From positions 1 through 64,000 of the forward strand of contig NZ_UETB01000016.1 of the NCBI RefSeq assembly GCF_900116375.1: 64,000 nucleotides of DNA, in the 5' to 3' direction. A model generated the notes under the pieces. The model was not told where the DNA came from, did not search any database, and saw only the letters and a list, made by a program, of their open reading frames with translations. The DNA comes from Georgenia satyanarayanai (lineage in GTDB: Bacteria > Actinomycetota > Actinomycetes > Actinomycetales > Actinomycetaceae). Below, in pieces: positions 42,127 to 50,426 of the stretch. A program made the position numbers and the translations under genes. Each line of letters begins with the position of its first letter. Position 1 is the stretch's first letter.

Positions 42127-43226
42127 TGCGTGCCGCCGACGCTGACGTAGGCGTCCTCGCCCGGGTAGTCGGTGACGCCCTGGAACTCGGTGGCCCAGCG
42201 CTCGAGGTAACCGGCCGGGTCGAGGTCGGCCGTCTCCTCCGGGTGCAGCCAGGTGGCGAGGTAGGCGGTGGCGATCGCCTTGGCCAGCCCCGACGTCGCC
42301 CACCCGTTCGTCACGTAGACCTCACCGTTCTCGACGGCGCTGATCCCGGACCAGCCCGGCCGTGCGGGGATGCCGGCGACGATCTCGTCGACCTGCTCGG
42401 CCGGGTACGGGTCGGCCGACGGCGGCATCTCGTGGACGACGACGGCCGGGTCGCGCTCGACGACGGCGGCCGGGTCGACCGTGATCTCGTGCTGGGCGTC
42501 ACCGCCGGTGATGTCGCCGAAGACGTTGGTGCCGCCGGCGCCGGTGATGACCTGGTCGAAGCCCGAGCCGGGCAGCGCGGTGATGTAGGGCTGGTCGGTC
42601 TCCCAGTAGACCGGGACCGGCTCGAGGCCCGCGACGCTCTCCTCGACGGAGGTGACGATCTCGTCGTGGAAGTCCTTGACGGCCTGGGCGCCCTCGGGCT
42701 CCTCGAAGACCTCCCCGAGGATGCTGATCGTCTCCTCGAAGACGTCGACGTCCCAGGAGGTGACGACGACGACCGGGATGTCGAACTCCTCCAGCCGCTC
42801 CGAGGCCTCCTGCCAGGCGCCGTTGCGGGGGATGATCGCGACGTCCGGGTCGAGGGCGACGATCGCCTCGTAGTTGAGCTCGCCGATGCTCTCCCCGACG
42901 ACGTCCTCCTCGGTGAGCCCGAGGTAGGGCGCGCGCTGGACCGTGCCGCGGTCGACGCCGACGACGCGGTCGCCCGCGCCGATCGCCTCGACGAACTCGT
43001 TGTTGTAGGAGAGGGCGACGACGGCGCGGTCGACCGGGCCCTCGATCGTCACCTCCCGGTCCTGGTCGTCGACGACGGTGATCTCGCTCGCCCCGTCGGT
43101 GGTGGCGGCGTCGGAGGTCGCGCCGTCGTCGCCGTCGTCGCCGTCGGCGACCTCGACCTGGCCGCACGCCGCCAGCGTGAGGGCGGAGGCGGCGAGGACG
43201 GCGGCGGTGCGGGTGGTGCGGGTCAT
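42123..43226 (-). CDS. FecB/TroA-like ABC substrate-binding lipoprotein
   Basis: 367 residues. Signal peptide and lipobox LAAC at residues 18-21, an Asp/Gly-rich linker, then TVVDDQDREVTIEGPVDRAVVALSYNNEFVEAIGAGDRVVGVD, the entry of PF01497-type binding proteins. EAIVALDPDVAII and LDPAGYLERWATEFQG near the C-terminus agree. No feature fixes the ligand. ATG 43226 overlaps the upstream stop by 4 bp. This is the specificity subunit of the importer in the leader-controlled operon. Confidence 0.9.
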   Translation of the reverse strand: MTRTTRTAAVLAASALTLAACGQVEVADGDDGDDGATSDAATTDGASEITVVDDQDREVTIEGPVDRAVVALSYNNEFVEAIGAGDRVVGVDRGTVQRAPYLGLTEEDVVGESIGELNYEAIVALDPDVAIIPRNGAWQEASERLEEFDIPVVVVTSWDVDVFEETISILGEVFEEPEGAQAVKDFHDEIVTSVEESVAGLEPVPVYWETDQPYITALPGSGFDQVITGAGGTNVFGDITGGDAQHEITVDPAAVVERDPAVVVHEMPPSADPYPAEQVDEIVAGIPARPGWSGISAVENGEVYVTNGWATSGLAKAIATAYLATWLHPEETADLDPAGYLERWATEFQGVTDYPGEDAYVSVGGTQ

Positions 43227-44470
43227 CGGGTCTCTCCGGTGGTGGGGTCGGTAACTGCGCTGTCGGCGGCAAGTGCGCTGTCGGCGGCAAGTGCGCTGTC
43301 GGCGGTAAGTGGGGTGTCGGCGGGGAGGTGGGGCTCGCCGAGGGTGAGCATGAGGCGGTTGGCCCACGAGAAGAAGGCGACCGAGGCGACGAGGTCGACG
43401 AGCTCGACCGGCTCGAGGCCGAGCTCCCGCAGCCGCGTGACGTGCGCGGCGGTGGCGCGGGAGGGTGAGGCGGCCAGCGCGGCGGAGAGGTCGACGACCG
43501 CCGCCCAGCGCTCGTCCTGGCCGGCGCTCAGCGCGGTCAGGTCGGCCGGGGCCCACCCCGGTCCGCGGGGGACGTCGGCGGCGAGGAGGCGGTCGACGTC
43601 CTCGGGGCGCTTGCTCAGCTGCGCGGCCTTCCGGGCGTGGACGGAGGCGCAGAAGAGGCAGTCGTTGACCTTGCTCGTCACGGCGGCGGCGAGCTCGCGC
43701 TCGGCCCGCGGCAGTCCCACGCGGGTGAGGAAGACGGCGTGGTCGATCTGCGTGCGGGCGGCCAGCACGCCGGTCTCGCGGGCGAGGAGACGGAAGTAGG
43801 AGCCGTCGCTCTTGCCGGCGAAGGCGGCGCGGTGCTCGTCGGTCAGCTCCTCCGCGGGGATCGGCTCGACCCAGGGCAGCCAGCCGAGCAGCTCGCGGGT
43901 GTAGACGCGGGGCACGGGCAGCCCGTTCGGGGCGACGTCGGGGGCGTACTTCCCGCGCGCGGGCAGGTCTGCCGCCGGGGCGGGGGTGGCGCCATCGTCG
44001 TGGCCGGCGAGCAGTCGCAGCCCGGTGACGAGGCGGGCCTCGTAGGCGGTGACGGCGACGACCTGGGAGAGCAGGACGATGCCGTCCGCGTCGAGGCCGA
44101 CGGCGGTGAGCGCGGCGACGTCCTGCGGGGTGACGAGCGCGGGGGCGAGGGAGAGCAGGTCCGCGTGGCGCACGAGGGCGGCGACGGACTCGTCGGCCGT
44201 GGCGACGGTGAGGTCGACGGGGTCGTGCCGGTGGTGCTCCTGCGCCAGTCCCGGCGCGCCGTGCTGCTCGGCGACGCGCGCGGCCAGCGCCCGACGCAGC
44301 GCCGGGGACAGACGGCCGGGGTCGGTGAAGAGGTGGTCGTGGGCGCGCTGGGTGTGCTCGATGACCTCGGGCTTGGCGAGGCGTGCCTCGGCGGTGGCCG
44401 GGTCGAGCTCCGCGAGGACGCCGACGAGGTCCTCGCGGGCGGTGGGCGGGCGGTGGGCGGTGGCGGTCAT
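43223..44470 (-). CDS. CMD/alkylhydroperoxidase (AhpD-like) fusion protein
   Basis: 415 residues, apparently two carboxymuconolactone-decarboxylase-fold halves fused. Residues 1-170 (EVIEHTQRAHDHLFTDPGRLSP, LSQVVAVTAYEARLVTGLRLL) resemble the Cys-less CMD proteins of the Avi_7170 type. Residues 190-390 resemble the alkylhydroperoxidase-domain Avi_7169 type and hold the CxxC-x2-H site in NDCLFCASVHARKAAQLSK. The two are usually separate neighbours; family naming is from memory. The C-terminal tail consists of 6-residue repeats ADSALA made by a DNA repeat array. ATG 44470 has GGAG 9 nt upstream. It is the first structural gene behind the Cys-rich leader. Confidence 0.82.
   Translation of the reverse strand: MTATAHRPPTAREDLVGVLAELDPATAEARLAKPEVIEHTQRAHDHLFTDPGRLSPALRRALAARVAEQHGAPGLAQEHHRHDPVDLTVATADESVAALVRHADLLSLAPALVTPQDVAALTAVGLDADGIVLLSQVVAVTAYEARLVTGLRLLAGHDDGATPAPAADLPARGKYAPDVAPNGLPVPRVYTRELLGWLPWVEPIPAEELTDEHRAAFAGKSDGSYFRLLARETGVLAARTQIDHAVFLTRVGLPRAERELAAAVTSKVNDCLFCASVHARKAAQLSKRPEDVDRLLAADVPRGPGWAPADLTALSAGQDERWAAVVDLSAALAASPSRATAAHVTRLRELGLEPVELVDLVASVAFFSWANRLMLTLGEPHLPADTPLTADSALAADSALAADSAVTDPTTGETR
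43251..43322 (+). repeat. Dispersed repeat locus 5: four 18-bp units at the 3' end of the CMD gene
   Basis: Units 43251-43268 (GTAACTGCGCTGTCGGCG), 43269-43286 and 43287-43304 (GCAAGTGCGCTGTCGGCG, identical), 43305-43322 (GTAAGTGGGGTGTCGGCG), followed by GGGGAGGTGGGG. Each is 6 codons and keeps the frame of the host gene. Confidence 0.85.
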
Positions 44471-44624
44471 GGGTGCTCCAGGACTGGGTACGCGGCAGCG
44501 CCGCAGTGGTGAGGGTGAGCTCCCGCGTCCCGCGTGCGACGGCACGACGAGGAAGGGAGGTCAGCGCCGGGACGGCCGGCGGGGGTGGGCGGCGGCGGGC
44601 TCAGCGGCCCGCGGGATCAACGCC

Positions 44625-44726
44625 TCAGGCGGGACAACAACACATGCACGCCGAGGCGCGCATGCACATGCACAGGGTGGTGCTCGGCGCGAGACGCGTC
44701 CCCACACTCGTGTGCATGCTCATCAT
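44625..44726 (-). CDS. Cysteine-rich leader ORF (putative attenuator peptide)
   Basis: 33 codons on the minus strand, starting ATGATG at 44726 with GGGAGG 3 nt upstream. The product ends LCMCMRASACMCCCPA: six Cys in the last 15 residues, including three consecutive TGT codons, rare in a genome that otherwise prefers TGC. The stop lies 154 bp before the CMD/AhpD start, and the interval is GC-rich and could fold. Cys-rich upstream ORFs that sense charged tRNA-Cys are known before sulfur-metabolism genes in mycobacteria and other actinobacteria. I infer that cysteine shortage stalls ribosomes here and induces the operon. Not seen in the longer ORFs because of its length. Confidence 0.75.
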   Translation of the reverse strand: MMSMHTSVGTRLAPSTTLCMCMRASACMCCCPA

Positions 44727-44762
44727 GGTCCTCCCAGCTCGCGGCGGGCGCCGCGATCGTTC

Positions 44763-44780
44763 GGGCACGCGAGCGTGCCC
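44763..44780. promoter_or_regulatory. Hairpin in the leader 5' UTR
   Basis: GGGCACGC (44763-44770) and GCGTGCCC (44773-44780) form a perfect 8-bp stem with a 2-nt centre, about 36 nt upstream of the leader ATG. It may be part of the control RNA. Confidence 0.5.
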
Positions 44781-44792
44781 CCGACGTCGACG

Positions 44793-44821
44793 ACGCTACG
44801 CCTCGCTGGTTGAAGATCCAA
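44793..44821 (-). promoter_or_regulatory. Candidate promoter of the leader operon
   Basis: Minus strand TTGGAT (44816-44821), 17-bp spacer, TAGCGT (44793-44798). The minus-35 overlaps an inverted repeat GGTTGAAGATCCAACC (44808-44823) that could bind a regulator. The predicted start gives a leader of about 60 nt before the ATG. Confidence 0.5.
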
Positions 44822-44899
44822 CCACCTGCCGGCGTCCGTCCCAGCCCGTGGGACGGACGCCGCCGCGGTGTCCGGCCCGTGGCCCGCGCCGGTGACGAC

Positions 44900-44935
44900 G
44901 ACGGGGCCACTGCCGGCTGCGGCAGTGGCCCCGTC
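44900..44935 (-). terminator. Terminator of the glp operon
   Basis: Perfect 15-bp stem GACGGGGCCACTGCC (44900-44914) with 44921-44935 and a 6-nt loop, 14 bp past the glpK stop. Confidence 0.8.
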
Positions 44936-44949
44936 GGGTGTGCGTCGGG

Positions 44950-46464
44950 TCAGTCGACGTCCTCGTCGACCCAGTCGAAGGTCTTCGTCACGGCCTTCTT
45001 CCAGTTGCGGTAGAGGCGCTCACGCTCGGCCTCGTCCATCGACGGGGTCCAGCGCTTGTCCTCACCCCAGTTGTCGACGACGTCCTGCTCACCGTTCCAG
45101 AAGCCCACGGCGATGCCGGCCGCGTAGGCGGCGCCGAGCGCCGTCGTCTCGGTGACCTTGGGCCGCACGACGTCGACGCCGAGGATGTCGGCCTGGAACT
45201 GCATGAGCGCCTCGTTGGCGACCATGCCGCCGTCGACCTTGAGCTCGGTGAGGTCCACGCCGGAGTCGGCGTTCATCGCGTCGACCACCTCACGCGACTG
45301 GTACGCCGTCGCCTCGAGCACGGCCCGGGCGATGTGGCCCTTGTTGACGTACCGGGTGAGCCCGACCAGCGCCCCGCGCGCGTCGGCCCGCCAGTACGGG
45401 GCGAAGAGCCCGGAGAACGCCGGCACGAAGTAGGCGCCGCCGTTGTCGTCGACGGTCTCGGCGAGCTTCTCGATCTCCGGGGCGCTCTTGATGATCCCGA
45501 GGTTGTCGCGCAGCCACTGGACCAGCGAGCCCGTGACGGCGATCGAGCCCTCGAGGCAGTACACCTGCGGCTGGTCGCCGATCTTGTAGCCCACCGTGGT
45601 GAGCAGCCCGTTCTCGCTGTGGACGAGCTCGGTGCCGGTGTTGAGGAGCAAGAAGTTGCCGGTGCCGTAGGTGTTCTTCGCGGCGCCGACCTCGAAGGCG
45701 GCCTGGCCGAAGGTCGCGGCCTGCTGGTCACCGAGGATGCCCGCGATCGGCACGCCGGGCACCATCCCGCCCTCCCGGCCCTTGCCGTAGACCTCGGAGG
45801 AGGAGCGGATCTCGGGGAGCATGGACATCGGGATGCCCATGTCCGCCGCGATCTCCTCGTTCCACGTGAGGGAGTCGATGTTCATGAGCATCGTGCGCGA
45901 GGCGTTGGTGACGTCGGTGACGTGCACGCCGCCCTCGGGCCCGCCGGTCATGTTCCACAGCACCCAGGAGTCGGTGGTGCCGAAGAGCAGCTCGCCGGCC
46001 TCCGCCTTCTCCCGGGCGCCGTCGACGTTGTCGAGGATCCACTTGACCTTGGGCCCGGCGAAGTAGGTGGCCAGCGGCAGGCCGACCTTCCTCTTGTACT
46101 TCTCCGCGCCCTCGCTGCCGCCGAGCTCCTCGACGATCTTCTGGGTGCGGGTGTCCTGCCAGACGATCGCGTTGTGGACGGGCTTGCCCGTGCTCTTCTC
46201 CCACACGACGGTGGTCTCGCGCTGGTTGGTGATGCCGACGGCGGCGATGTCGCGGTGGGTGAGGTTGCCGCGCGTGAGTGCCAGGCCCACGACCTCCCGG
46301 ACGTTGCGCCAGATCTCGACGGGGTCGTGCTCCACCCAGCCGGCGCGGGGCAGGATCTGCTCGTGCTCCATCTGGCCGGTGGAGTGGATGGTGCCCGCGT
46401 GGTCGAAGACGATCGCGCGCGAGCTCGTGGTGCCTTGGTCGATGGCGAGGACGTAGTCAGCCAT
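44950..46464 (-). CDS. glpK: Glycerol kinase
   Basis: 504 residues, standard for GlpK. FGGY signatures: [21 protein letters not shown] at the N-terminus, [33 protein letters not shown], and [20 protein letters not shown]; the ATP site includes [11 protein letters not shown]. It phosphorylates glycerol to glycerol-3-phosphate in the cytoplasm. ATG 46464 has AAAGGA 6 nt upstream; the open frame further 5' is not used. It is last in the glpD-glpF-glpK operon, with glpF 29 bp upstream. Confidence 0.96.
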   Translation of the reverse strand: MADYVLAIDQGTTSSRAIVFDHAGTIHSTGQMEHEQILPRAGWVEHDPVEIWRNVREVVGLALTRGNLTHRDIAAVGITNQRETTVVWEKSTGKPVHNAIVWQDTRTQKIVEELGGSEGAEKYKRKVGLPLATYFAGPKVKWILDNVDGAREKAEAGELLFGTTDSWVLWNMTGGPEGGVHVTDVTNASRTMLMNIDSLTWNEEIAADMGIPMSMLPEIRSSSEVYGKGREGGMVPGVPIAGILGDQQAATFGQAAFEVGAAKNTYGTGNFLLLNTGTELVHSENGLLTTVGYKIGDQPQVYCLEGSIAVTGSLVQWLRDNLGIIKSAPEIEKLAETVDDNGGAYFVPAFSGLFAPYWRADARGALVGLTRYVNKGHIARAVLEATAYQSREVVDAMNADSGVDLTELKVDGGMVANEALMQFQADILGVDVVRPKVTETTALGAAYAAGIAVGFWNGEQDVVDNWGEDKRWTPSMDEAERERLYRNWKKAVTKTFDWVDEDVD

Positions 46465-46493
46465 GTCGGTCCTTTCGTGTGCCGGGACGGCGG

Positions 46494-47243
46494 TCAGAGG
46501 AGGTTGGCGGCGGCGAAGCCGCCGAGGGCGCCACCGATGAGGGGGCCGACGATCGGCACCCACGAGTAGCCCCAGTCGCTGGGGCCCTTTCCGCGGATCG
46601 GGAGGATCGCGTGGGCGATGCGCGGGCCGAGGTCACGGGCGGGGTTGATGGCGTAGCCGGTGGGACCACCGAGGCTGGCGCCGATGCCGACGACGAGGAG
46701 GGCCACGGCCAGCGGACCGAGCCCGGACGGCGTGTAGCCGAAGGCGACGATGACGAACACGAGGACGAAGGTGCCGATGATCTCGGTGACGGTGTTCCAG
46801 CCGTAGCTGCGGATCTCGGGGCCGGTGGAGAAGACGCCGAGCTTCGCCGGGGCAGGGAGCTCGCGGTCGAAGTGCTGCTTGTAGGCGACCCACATGACGA
46901 CGGCGCCGAGGAAGGCGCCGAGGATCTGCGCGCCGAAGTAGACGAGCGCGTTGCCCAGGCTCGCCTCGATGACGGGCAGCCCGAGGTCCTCGTTGCCGGG
47001 GAAGAAGGGCTCGCCGGTGGCCCACAGCCCCACCGTGACGGCAGGGTTGATGTGGGCGCCGGTGGAGTAGGCGACGAAGACGCCGGCGAAGACCGCCAGG
47101 CCCCACCCGAAGTTGATGAGCAACCAGCCGCCGCCGTTGCCCTTGGTCCCGGCCAGGAGGTGGTTGGCGACGACGCCGCAACCCAGCAGGGTGAGCATCG
47201 CCGTCCCCAGCACCTCGGGCAGGAAGATCAGGGAGAAGTCCAC
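46494..47243 (-). CDS. glpF: Glycerol facilitator (MIP/aquaglyceroporin)
   Basis: 249 residues, six membrane helices and the two half-helix NPA boxes: [11 protein letters not shown] and [12 protein letters not shown]. The Asp after the second NPAR is the mark of glycerol facilitators as opposed to water channels. The N-terminus [21 protein letters not shown] is typical. It lets glycerol enter for glpK and glpD, its operon partners. The order glpD-glpF-glpK is common in actinobacteria. Confidence 0.95.
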   Translation of the reverse strand: MDFSLIFLPEVLGTAMLTLLGCGVVANHLLAGTKGNGGGWLLINFGWGLAVFAGVFVAYSTGAHINPAVTVGLWATGEPFFPGNEDLGLPVIEASLGNALVYFGAQILGAFLGAVVMWVAYKQHFDRELPAPAKLGVFSTGPEIRSYGWNTVTEIIGTFVLVFVIVAFGYTPSGLGPLAVALLVVGIGASLGGPTGYAINPARDLGPRIAHAILPIRGKGPSDWGYSWVPIVGPLIGGALGGFAAANLL

Positions 47244-47306
47244 GTTGTCCTCTCTTTCACAGGGAAGTACCTGACGGCGCGGCAGTGCGACGCCAGGGGT
47301 ATGGGG

Positions 47307-49037
47307 TTACTTCAGCGGCACCATCGGCACGATGTCCGGGGCCTGCTGGCGCGCACGCTCGCCGGCCTCGTCGTCGGGCGCCTCCGCCGCGGCGCGCTCG
47401 GCCTCGCAGCGGGCGGTGTAGGCGTCGATCTCCGCCTGCCGGCGCTCCTCGTCCCAGCCGAGGACCGGGGCGACGACGTCGACGATCTCGGGGACGGCGG
47501 CGAGGCCGCTGTCCCGTACCTCGTAGACGAGGCGGGTGCGGCGCACCATGACGTCCTCCAGGTGGAGGACGCCCTCGCGCGCGGCGGCGTAGGCGACCTC
47601 GACGCGCAGGTACGCGGGGGCGTGCTCGAGGGGCCGGCCGAGGTCGGGCTGCTCCTCGACCATCGTCACGAGCTCCTCGAGCATCGAGCCGTAGCGGTGC
47701 AGGAGGTGGTCGACCATGGCCGAGGACCAGCCGAAGCGCGAGGCGTGGCGCTGGGCGCGGCGGCGCACGGCCTGCAGGCCCACGGCGCCGAGCAGCGGGA
47801 TGCGCTCGGTGATCGAGGGCAGCCGCCCGGCCTCGTCCCCGAGGGCGAAGTCGACGGCGTCCTTGGCCATGACCCGGTAGGTGGTGAGCTTGCCGCCGGC
47901 GATGACGGTGAGACCGGGGGCGGGGGAGGCGACGGTGTGCTCGCGGGAGACCTTCGCCGAGGACGTGCCCTCCTTGGTGCCGGGCTGCAGGAGGGGCCGC
48001 AGGCCGGCGTAGGTGCCGATGACGTCCTCCCGGGTGAGGGGCGTCCTGAGGACCGTGTTGGCGTGCTCGATGACGTAGTCGATGTCCGCCTTGGTGGCCA
48101 CGGGGTGGCGCAGGTCCTGCTCGTAGGGGGTGTCGGTGGTCCCGATGATCCAGTAGCGCGACCACGGGATGATGAACAGGACGCTCTTCTCGGTCTGGAG
48201 GATCAAGCCGACGTCGCCGCGGATCCGCTCACGCGGCACGACGATGTGGATCCCCTTGGACGCCAGGACACGCAGGCCGCCGTCGTCGCCGGCCAGCTCC
48301 TCGGTCTCCTCGGTCCACACGCCGGTGGCGTTGATGACGTGGCGGGCCTTGACGTCGAGGACCTCACCGGTCTCGAGGTCCTTGACCTGGGCCCCGTCGA
48401 CGCGTCCCGAGGCGTCCTTGTGCAGGCCGACGACCTGCGTGCGGTTCGCGGCCAGCGCCCCGTACGCGGCGGCGGTGCGCACGAGCGTGGCGACGAGCCG
48501 CGAGTCGTCGACGCTCGCGTCCCAGTACTGGACGGCGCCGATGGCGGCGTCGTGGCGGAAGTCGGGGAAGAGCTGCTCCATCCGCGAGCGGCTGCGGTGG
48601 CGGTGCAGCGGCATGGCGCGCTTGCCCGGGGCGAGCCCGGCGAGGGTGTCGTAGAGCGCGATGCCGGCGCCGACGTAGGCGCGCTCCCAGACCCGGTGCT
48701 CGAGCGGGTAGAGGAAGGGCACCCGCTTCACCAGGTGGGGTGCCAGGTGCTTGAGGAGGAGGTCGCGCTCGGTGAGGGCCTCGTGGACCAGGCTGAAGTC
48801 GAGCATCTGGAGGTAGCGCAGGCCGCCGTGGACGAGCTTGCTCGACCAGCTGGAGGTGCCGGAGGACCAGTCCTGGGCCTCGACGATGCCGGTGCGCAGG
48901 CCGCGCGTGGCGGCGTCGAGGGCGATGCCCGCGCCCGTCACCCCGCCGCCGATGACGAGGACGTCCAGGCCTTCGTCCCCGCTCATCTCGGCGAGGGCCG
49001 AGAGTCGTGTGTCCGCGGTCAGGGTGCTCGATGCCAC
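47307..49037 (-). CDS. glpD: Glycerol-3-phosphate dehydrogenase, FAD-dependent
   Basis: 576 residues. FAD Rossmann motif DVLVIGGGVTGAGIALDAATRG; family stretches SSWSSKLVHGGLRYLQMLDF, HVINATGVWTEETE and VIAGGKLTTYRVMAKDAVDF; a C-terminal GlpD domain (RYGSMLEELVTMV, AYAAAREGVLHLEDVMVRRTRL). It oxidises glycerol-3-phosphate to dihydroxyacetone phosphate at the membrane, feeding electrons to the quinone pool. GTG 49037 is chosen because GAAGGGA lies 6 nt upstream; an ATG at 49076 is possible but has no site. It is the first gene of the glp operon. Confidence 0.94.
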   Translation of the reverse strand: MASSTLTADTRLSALAEMSGDEGLDVLVIGGGVTGAGIALDAATRGLRTGIVEAQDWSSGTSSWSSKLVHGGLRYLQMLDFSLVHEALTERDLLLKHLAPHLVKRVPFLYPLEHRVWERAYVGAGIALYDTLAGLAPGKRAMPLHRHRSRSRMEQLFPDFRHDAAIGAVQYWDASVDDSRLVATLVRTAAAYGALAANRTQVVGLHKDASGRVDGAQVKDLETGEVLDVKARHVINATGVWTEETEELAGDDGGLRVLASKGIHIVVPRERIRGDVGLILQTEKSVLFIIPWSRYWIIGTTDTPYEQDLRHPVATKADIDYVIEHANTVLRTPLTREDVIGTYAGLRPLLQPGTKEGTSSAKVSREHTVASPAPGLTVIAGGKLTTYRVMAKDAVDFALGDEAGRLPSITERIPLLGAVGLQAVRRRAQRHASRFGWSSAMVDHLLHRYGSMLEELVTMVEEQPDLGRPLEHAPAYLRVEVAYAAAREGVLHLEDVMVRRTRLVYEVRDSGLAAVPEIVDVVAPVLGWDEERRQAEIDAYTARCEAERAAAEAPDDEAGERARQQAPDIVPMVPLK

Positions 49038-49190
49038 AGGGATTCCCTTCGATCGTGCGTCGGCGTTGCCCGTCATGCTTCCCGCCCGCAGGGTGCCCCG
49101 CAAGCGAGCCCCCGACGGGCTGTGCCGTACGTCACTCTAGGCCCTCACGGGGTGCGCCGAGGGAGGTTTCGTGAGTCGGCGCGGGTGCCC

Positions 49191-50264
49191 TCAGACCGCT
49201 GCGCCCACCGGGCGGTAGGACCCGACGGTGACGCGGCGCATGAGCCACTCGAGCGGCCCGCGCCCCACGAGCCGCATCCACAGGGTGCAGGCGACGAGGG
49301 TGACGACGACGAACCACGCGAGGACGGCGTTGGACTCGGGGAACCAGACGACGTCGTTGCCCAGGATCGCGATCACGACGATGTGGACGGAGTAGGCGGT
49401 GAGCGCCATCGCCCCGGTCGCGGCCAGCGGCTGGAGCAGGAGGCGCGCCCCCCGGGCCACGGGCGGCAGGGTGGTGACGGCGAGGAGGACGGCGAGCACG
49501 GCGAGGGTCACGCCGGCGTTGCCGACGAGCTCGAGGGTGGCGTCGGAGTGCGGGTCGGAGCGGATGAGCTGGGCGGTGAGCTCGGAGTCCGGGACGACCG
49601 TCCCCCGGAGGTAGGTGCCCCCGCCGTAGCCGACGAGCGCGAGCCCCACACCGGTGAGCCCGAGCAGCCCCTGGACGCGGGGCGAGCGCAGGTCGAGGCG
49701 GCCCACGCACAGGCCGAGCAGCATGTAGGCGATCCACACGAGCGCGGGGTAGTAGCCGGTGAGCACGAGGTCGAGGAGGTAGTTCTCGTGGACCTCCGAC
49801 TCGACCGGCGCGCTGCCGTCGGCGCCGGGGGAGAGCAGGACCGCGAGCAGCGTGGGACCGACGACGGCGGCGACGACGGCGAGCACCCCCACCAGCCAGG
49901 GCCGCAGCCCGATGAAGAGTGCGACGAGGAGGAAGGTCACCGCGTAGGACGGCAGGATGACCGCCACAGGCGTGCCGAGCGCCTCGAGGAGCAGGCCGAC
50001 GACGAGGACGACACCGGCGCGCGTGGCGACCCGCAGCCAGCCGTGGGTGAGGGCCGGGCCGCGCGGCACCATGCGCCCGCCGGTGAACAGGGCGATCGAC
50101 AGGCCGGCGAGGATCGCGAACGTCGCCGACGGTCGCCCGTCCGCGACGACGAACCACGACGGCGAGTGCGAGCCGTCGGGGCCCGAGTTGCCCAGGTGGG
50201 CGACGAACATCCCGATGACGGCCAGCCCACGGGCGATGTCGACCCCGACGATCCGTTGGTTCAC
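49191..50264 (-). CDS. DUF418-type multi-helix membrane protein
   Basis: 357 residues with nine or ten hydrophobic segments. The start NQRIVGVDIARGLAVIGMFVAHL is the conserved entry of the DUF418/DUF1624 (acyltransferase-like) superfamily, and the C-terminus GRGPLEWLMRRVTVGS fits DUF418. TAYSVHIVVIAILG near the end is a family motif. Biochemical activity is not established for the family; transfer of acyl groups across the membrane is one idea. GTG 50264 is the start: the conserved motif begins right after it, though the ribosome-binding site is weak. Confidence 0.8.
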   Translation of the reverse strand: MNQRIVGVDIARGLAVIGMFVAHLGNSGPDGSHSPSWFVVADGRPSATFAILAGLSIALFTGGRMVPRGPALTHGWLRVATRAGVVLVVGLLLEALGTPVAVILPSYAVTFLLVALFIGLRPWLVGVLAVVAAVVGPTLLAVLLSPGADGSAPVESEVHENYLLDLVLTGYYPALVWIAYMLLGLCVGRLDLRSPRVQGLLGLTGVGLALVGYGGGTYLRGTVVPDSELTAQLIRSDPHSDATLELVGNAGVTLAVLAVLLAVTTLPPVARGARLLLQPLAATGAMALTAYSVHIVVIAILGNDVVWFPESNAVLAWFVVVTLVACTLWMRLVGRGPLEWLMRRVTVGSYRPVGAAV

Positions 50265-50303
50265 GCGCCCAGCGTAGGGCGCCCACCCCGGCGGATCGTC
50301 GTG

Positions 50304-50347
50304 CTTGCGTCGCACTTCTCGATCTTCGGTCGCCAGTCCCTGCACGC
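50304..50347 (+). repeat. Second dispersed repeat, copy A (before the propeller gene)
   Basis: CTTGCGTCGCACTTCTCG and following sequence through GCCAGTCCCTGCACGC. It is 39/44 identical to 51781-51824, in direct orientation. The two copies flank the propeller gene at 50427-51773. Confidence 0.8.
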
Positions 50348-50426
50348 CCGGACGAGTGGAGGGAGCGACTCGTCGTGGCTGCCGCGTTCCGTCCCGCGGC
50401 CGGCCCTCCGCTGCTACCGTCCGCGC

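Noticed and set aside
38070-44470. Siderophore uptake operon
   Set aside because: The FecBCD class fits, but there is no iron-type (DtxR) operator that I could see and the Cys-rich leader points elsewhere. Kept as an alternative, not as the call.
46278-50426. Very long plus-strand frame upstream of the propeller gene
   Set aside because: It is antisense to glpK, glpF, glpD and the DUF418 gene, all well supported; only the part from 50427 has protein-like features.
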